Assembly: GCF_963455295.1 (NCBI RefSeq)
Contig: NZ_OY734020.1
Span: forward strand, 4,154,001-4,218,000
Reading direction: 5' to 3'
From: Candidatus Thiodiazotropha sp. CDECU1
Lineage (GTDB): Bacteria > Pseudomonadota > Gammaproteobacteria > Chromatiales > Chromatiaceae
DNA length: 64,000 nucleotides
Within the stretch, counting starts at the first letter, position 1. Each line of letters begins with the position of its first letter. Positions 61,296 through 64,000 of the stretch are shown here, one piece after another. Both the position numbers and the translations under genes were made by a program. The notes under the pieces are model-generated. The model made no database searches and was not told the origin of the DNA. It was given only the letters and a program-made list of their open reading frames with translations.

Positions 61296-61298
61296 CCC

Positions 61299-62126
61299 AT
61301 GCGGACTAGCGCGATCGCCATAATCCTGATGCTCTGCTCAGGCATGGCCATCGCCGCCGAGCCACCCCGGCGGGTGGTCTCGGTGAATCTCTGCAGTGAT
61401 CAGTTGCTTTTGATGCTAGCCGACCCCCAACAGGTGGCGTCGGTCAGTTTTCTCTCCCGGGATCCCGACAGCTCCTTTGTTGCAGAGAAAGCCAAGGCCT
61501 ATCCGATCAACCACGCCCGGGCGGAAGAGATCATCCGATTAAAACCCGATCTGATATTGATCACCCCCCATGACAATCCACGCCTGCGTACGACTCTCAA
61601 GCAACTGGGGTACCCGCTGCATCAACTCTCTATCGGCAACCGGCTCGACACTATCCATACAGACATCCGCCAACTGGCCGCCCGGCTCGGGCAGGTCTCC
61701 CGGGGCGAGTTGCTTATAAGAGAGATGCAACAACGTTTACACACCGGAGAAGACAAAAACCCTCAACCACCCGGCGCCCTCTTCCTGCAACCCCGCGGCT
61801 ACACCAGCGGCACCGACACCCTGCAGGACGAAGCACTACGACTCGCCGGCTGGCACAACCTGGCCGCACAACATGGTGTGAAGGGTTACACCCCTGTCCC
61901 GCTGGAAGAGATCCTCCGCTGGCAACCCGGCACCCTCTTCACCTCTAGCTTCAGCGAGTCGGGGGACTCCCTGGCGGAGCGACAACTGCGCCACCCTGCC
62001 CTGAAGCGCCTGCTGGCGAAGCGGCCGATGGTGGAGATCCCCTTCAAGTACTGGATCTGCCCCGGCCCGATGCTGGCCGATGCGGTGGCCTTGTTGCGTC
62101 AGGCAAGAGAGGGCGTAGATCAATGA
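61299..62126 (+). CDS. btuF: Periplasmic cobalamin-binding protein
   Basis: 275 residues with a signal peptide (AIILMLCSGMAIAAE). It is a class III (BtuF/FhuD-type) substrate-binding protein: PRRVVSVNLCSDQLLLML, EEIIRLKPDLILITPHDNP, a backbone helix in the middle and KYWICPGPMLADAVALL at the end. It delivers corrinoids from BtuB to the BtuCD transporter. It follows btuB by 3 bp; 722 bp of repeat-laden DNA then separate it from btuC. Confidence 0.88.
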   Translation: MRTSAIAIILMLCSGMAIAAEPPRRVVSVNLCSDQLLLMLADPQQVASVSFLSRDPDSSFVAEKAKAYPINHARAEEIIRLKPDLILITPHDNPRLRTTLKQLGYPLHQLSIGNRLDTIHTDIRQLAARLGQVSRGELLIREMQQRLHTGEDKNPQPPGALFLQPRGYTSGTDTLQDEALRLAGWHNLAAQHGVKGYTPVPLEEILRWQPGTLFTSSFSESGDSLAERQLRHPALKRLLAKRPMVEIPFKYWICPGPMLADAVALLRQAREGVDQ

Positions 62127-62174
62127 AGCCCAACAACCTCTCATTGTTATTGTTATCTCTATCCCCACTACCCC

Positions 62175-62244
62175 GTCATCCCGGCGAAGGCCGGGATCCA
62201 GAGGCTACCGGTACAGACTGGATCCCGGCATCCGCCGGGATGAC
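62175..62244. repeat. REP-like hairpin, btu copy 1
   Basis: GTCATCCCGGCGAAGGCCGG at 62175 and onward to GATCCAG, with the inverted partner CTGGATCCCGGCATCCGCCG...GGGATGAC ending at 62244. This is a common proteobacterial REP-type palindrome (CCGGGATCCAG core). First of three near-identical copies. Confidence 0.85.
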
Positions 62245-62461
62245 GATGAGAAGGTGTTGGCAATGAACACCGCCATACAACAACACCGCCTGATCCACTC
62301 CCTCACCATCGGCAACCAGCCCCTGACGCAGGCGCTGCAAGAGAGCTTCAGCGACAAACCCGCCGTATCCAAAAAGCCCAACAACCCAGGCAAATACCCT
62401 GGACTGAACTTGTCACGGCACCCCGATCAGGTAAATAACCTTCTCGTATCCCTACCACCCC

Positions 62462-62531
62462 GTCATCCCGGCGGAGGCCGGGATCCAGAGGCTACTGGCA
62501 CGGACTGGATCCCGGCCTCCGCCGGGATGAC
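62462..62531. repeat. REP-like hairpin, btu copy 2
   Basis: Second copy, 287 bp after the first, with GGCGGAGGCCGGG in the left arm and GGCCTCCGCCGGG in the right arm: here the two arms pair even better than in copy 1 (GGAGG/CCTCC). Confidence 0.85.
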
Positions 62532-62736
62532 GATGAGAGGATGTTGGCAATGATCACCGCCTTCCCCTCCCTCACCACCGGCAGTCAACCCCTGCCTCTG
62601 ATGCAGACACTGCTGGAGAGCTTCAGCGACAAGCCCACCGTATCCAGAGAGCCCAACAACCTCGGCAAATACCCTGGACTGAACTTGATACGGTACCCCG
62701 ATCAGACAAACAACCTTCTCGCTACCCTACTACCCC

Positions 62737-62806
62737 GTCATCCCGGCGAAGGCCGGGATCCAGAGGCTACCGGCACTGACTGGATCCCGGCATGCGCCGG
62801 GATGAC
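62737..62806. repeat. REP-like hairpin, btu copy 3
   Basis: Third copy, 275 bp after the second, directly in front of the functional btuC start (43 bp from its ATG). The right arm reads CCCGGCATGCGCCGGGATGA. Confidence 0.85.
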
Positions 62807-62848
62807 GATGAGAGGGTGTCGGATATGGACGATGAGCGGGAGTGGGCA

Positions 62849-63850
62849 ATGATCGCCGCCGTGCGACAACACCGTCTGATCCTCTCCCTCGCGGTGGCCA
62901 TCCTGATCACCGCCCTGTTCTCCCTCACCATCGGCAGCCAACCCCTGCCCCTGTTGCAGGCATTGCAGGAGAGCTTCGGCGACACGCCCGGCGTCTACAG
63001 CCTGATCCTCACAGAGCTGCGCATCCCGAGAACCCTGGTGGCCCTGCTGGCCGGGGCCTCCCTCGGTCTCTGCGGCGCGGTGATGCAGGCCCTGCTGCGC
63101 AATCCCCTGGCCAGCCCCGGCCTGGTGGGCAGCGCCAGCGGCGCCGCCCTGGGGGCGGTGATCACCCTCTACTTCGGCGTCGCCGGCCTGTTCGCATACG
63201 CACTCCCTTTAGGCGGAATGGCGGGGGCCCTGCTGGCGACCCTCACGGCCTATCTCCTGGCCGGGCGCGACGGCGGCACCCTCACCCTGATCCTGGCGGG
63301 GGTGGCGGTCAACGCCTTCGCCCTGGCCCTGGTCTCCCTGCTGCTCAACCTGGCCCCCAGCCCCTACGCGGTGCAGGAGATCGCCCTCTGGATGCTCGGC
63401 TCCCTGGCCAATGTGAGCCGTAACGAGCTGTGGATCTTGCTCCCCGGCACACTCCTGGGCTGGCTGTTGATCTGGCGCCAGGGCCGCCCCCTGGATCTCC
63501 TCACCCTGGGGGAGGAGACCGCCAGCTCCATGGGCGCCGATCTGCCGAATCTGCGAAAGCGTCTCTTTCTCGCCGTCGCCCTGGCGGTGGGCTCGGCCAT
63601 CTCGGTCACAGGCGCCATCGGCTTTATCGGCCTGGTGGTGCCCCATCTGCTGCGCCCCCTGGTGGGCTACCAGCCGAGCCGGTTGCTGGTCCCCAGCGCC
63701 ATGGGTGGGGCACTGCTGCTGATGCTGGCCGACATGGGGGTGCGCCTGCTGCCGGTGCAGGGCGAGATCAAGGTCGGCGTGGTCACCTCCCTCATCGGCG
63801 CACCCTTCTTCCTCTGGCTGATCCTGCACCACAGAAGGAGGGGGGTATGA
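62849..63850 (+). CDS. btuC: Cobalamin ABC transporter permease
   Basis: 333 residues from ATG 62849, which has GGGAG 6 nt upstream; in-frame starts at 62792 and 62825 lie in or next to the REP hairpin. It is a FecCD/BtuC permease with about ten transmembrane helices: ELRIPRTLVALLAGASLGLCG, LLRNPLASPGLVGSASGAALG, GAIGFIGLVVPHLLRPLVGY and a C-terminal GEIKVGVVTSLIGAPFFLWL. It moves the BtuF-delivered corrinoid inwards. Its 3' end overlaps btuD by 4 bp (ATGA). Confidence 0.9.
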   Translation: MIAAVRQHRLILSLAVAILITALFSLTIGSQPLPLLQALQESFGDTPGVYSLILTELRIPRTLVALLAGASLGLCGAVMQALLRNPLASPGLVGSASGAALGAVITLYFGVAGLFAYALPLGGMAGALLATLTAYLLAGRDGGTLTLILAGVAVNAFALALVSLLLNLAPSPYAVQEIALWMLGSLANVSRNELWILLPGTLLGWLLIWRQGRPLDLLTLGEETASSMGADLPNLRKRLFLAVALAVGSAISVTGAIGFIGLVVPHLLRPLVGYQPSRLLVPSAMGGALLLMLADMGVRLLPVQGEIKVGVVTSLIGAPFFLWLILHHRRRGV

Positions 63851-64000
63851 CACTGCTGAGCGGCAAGGGCCTCTGCGTCACCCGTGGGCAGCGGCCGATC
63901 CTCAAGGGGGTGGAGATCTCCCTGCAACAGGGTGAGATGCTGGGCCTGATCGGCCCCAATGGCGCGGGGAAAAGCACCCTGCTCCGCGTTCTCGCCGGGG
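63847..64000 (+). CDS. btuD: Cobalamin ABC transporter ATPase, 5' part (3' end outside window)
   Basis: The first 51 codons of an ABC ATPase, from an ATG overlapping the btuC stop. The Walker A GLIGPNGAGKSTLLRVLAG is complete; the gene runs off the window at 64000. Position after btuBFC makes it the BtuD energy subunit. Confidence 0.9.
   Translation, partial: MTLLSGKGLCVTRGQRPILKGVEISLQQGEMLGLIGPNGAGKSTLLRVLAG

Larger units (their letters stand above)
62127..62736 (+). pseudogene. Two decayed tandem copies of the btuC 5' region
   Basis: Between btuF and btuC the sequence repeats with a period of about 275-287 bp. Each unit holds a GCCCAACAACC-type start, a REP hairpin, a TTGGCA-ATG start signal and a piece of the btuC 5' end. 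Copy 1 (ATG 62263) reads QQHRLIHSLTIGNQPL, copy 2 (ATG 62550) TAFPSLTTGSQPLPLM; true btuC has RQHRLILSLAVAIL ... SLTIGSQPLPLL. Both copies lack part of the first transmembrane helix and end with SFSDKP(A/T)VS followed by unrelated codons, so they cannot make a permease. Confidence 0.75.

Noticed and set aside
62175-62806. The three GTCATCCCGGC repeats as a CRISPR array
   Set aside because: The repeats are about 280 bp apart, internally palindromic and separated by homologous btuC fragments, not unique short spacers; no cas genes are present.
1-64000. tRNA, rRNA, prophage or integron structures
   Set aside because: None could be recognised by eye on either strand; no integrase, transposase or phage structural gene is present.

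Overview
The window looks like a chromosomal segment of a sulfur-oxidising, probably CO2-fixing gammaproteobacterium (Chromatiales or Sedimenticola/Thiodiazotropha-like; this placement is inferred from gene content only). The evidence is a dissimilatory adenylylsulfate reductase (aprBA), a Qmo/Hdr electron-transfer module (qmoA-qmoB-hdrC-hdrB), a RuBisCO activase pair (cbbQ-cbbO), PEP-CTERM and PhoX-type exported proteins, and the housekeeping order def-fmt-rsmB-DUF4390-ntrY-ntrX opposite lysM-dprA-smg-topA. The window is cut at both ends: a gamma-glutamyltransferase gene on the left and a btuD-like ATPase gene on the right.

Layout: 1-7 kb holds ggt (partial), a chalcone-isomerase-like exported protein, a lysine-tailed HU protein, a membrane-anchored retropepsin-like protease, an MlaC-like protein and cbbO/cbbQ. 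7-10 kb is a REC-PAS-PAS-GGDEF-EAL regulator. 10-15.3 kb is qmoA-qmoB-hdrC-hdrB, closed by a clear terminator. 15.7-18.7 kb is an A+T-rich island with a DUF4062-type protein and a possible sulfotransferase. 18.7-30.6 kb carries a lone sucA, DUF5062, a subtilase lipoprotein, a membrane-bound receiver protein, a pterin dehydratase, a very long repeat lipoprotein and a YkgJ-type protein. aprBA is at 30.8-33.3 kb. 33.8-36.8 kb is a tightly overlapping operon (thioredoxin-HEAT fusion, hypothetical, DUF423, stand-alone RlmK, YqaA). Then come a PEP-CTERM protein, trkH/trkA, PhoX plus a di-haem cytochrome lipoprotein, ntrX/ntrY, DUF4390, rsmB, fmt and def, then lysM-dprA-smg-topA, yqiA and a methyltransferase. 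Last is a cobalamin-riboswitch-controlled btuB-btuF-btuC-btuD uptake operon.

How the genes work together: AprBA should oxidise AMP plus sulfite to APS, and QmoAB-HdrCB is the likely electron acceptor complex linking it to the quinone pool or other carriers. CbbQO would reactivate RuBisCO encoded elsewhere. The B12 operon imports corrinoids under riboswitch control.

The most unusual content is non-coding or structural. (1) Two distant elements (1044-1310 and 49832-50102) have unrelated terminal inverted repeats but the same nested two-hairpin architecture, with shared loop motifs. (2) A short two-hairpin repeat (1336-1387 and 57197-57248) shows a compensatory base change. (3) Two decayed tandem copies of the btuC 5' end, each with a REP-like hairpin, sit between btuF and btuC. 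(4) An A+T-rich gene appears to join a DUF4062 domain to a DeoR-sensor-like (ISOCOT-type) domain, a plausible but untested defence protein. (5) An NtrX-type regulator lacks both GAFTGA and the Walker A lysine. No CRISPR array, tRNA, rRNA or intact transposase gene was seen.
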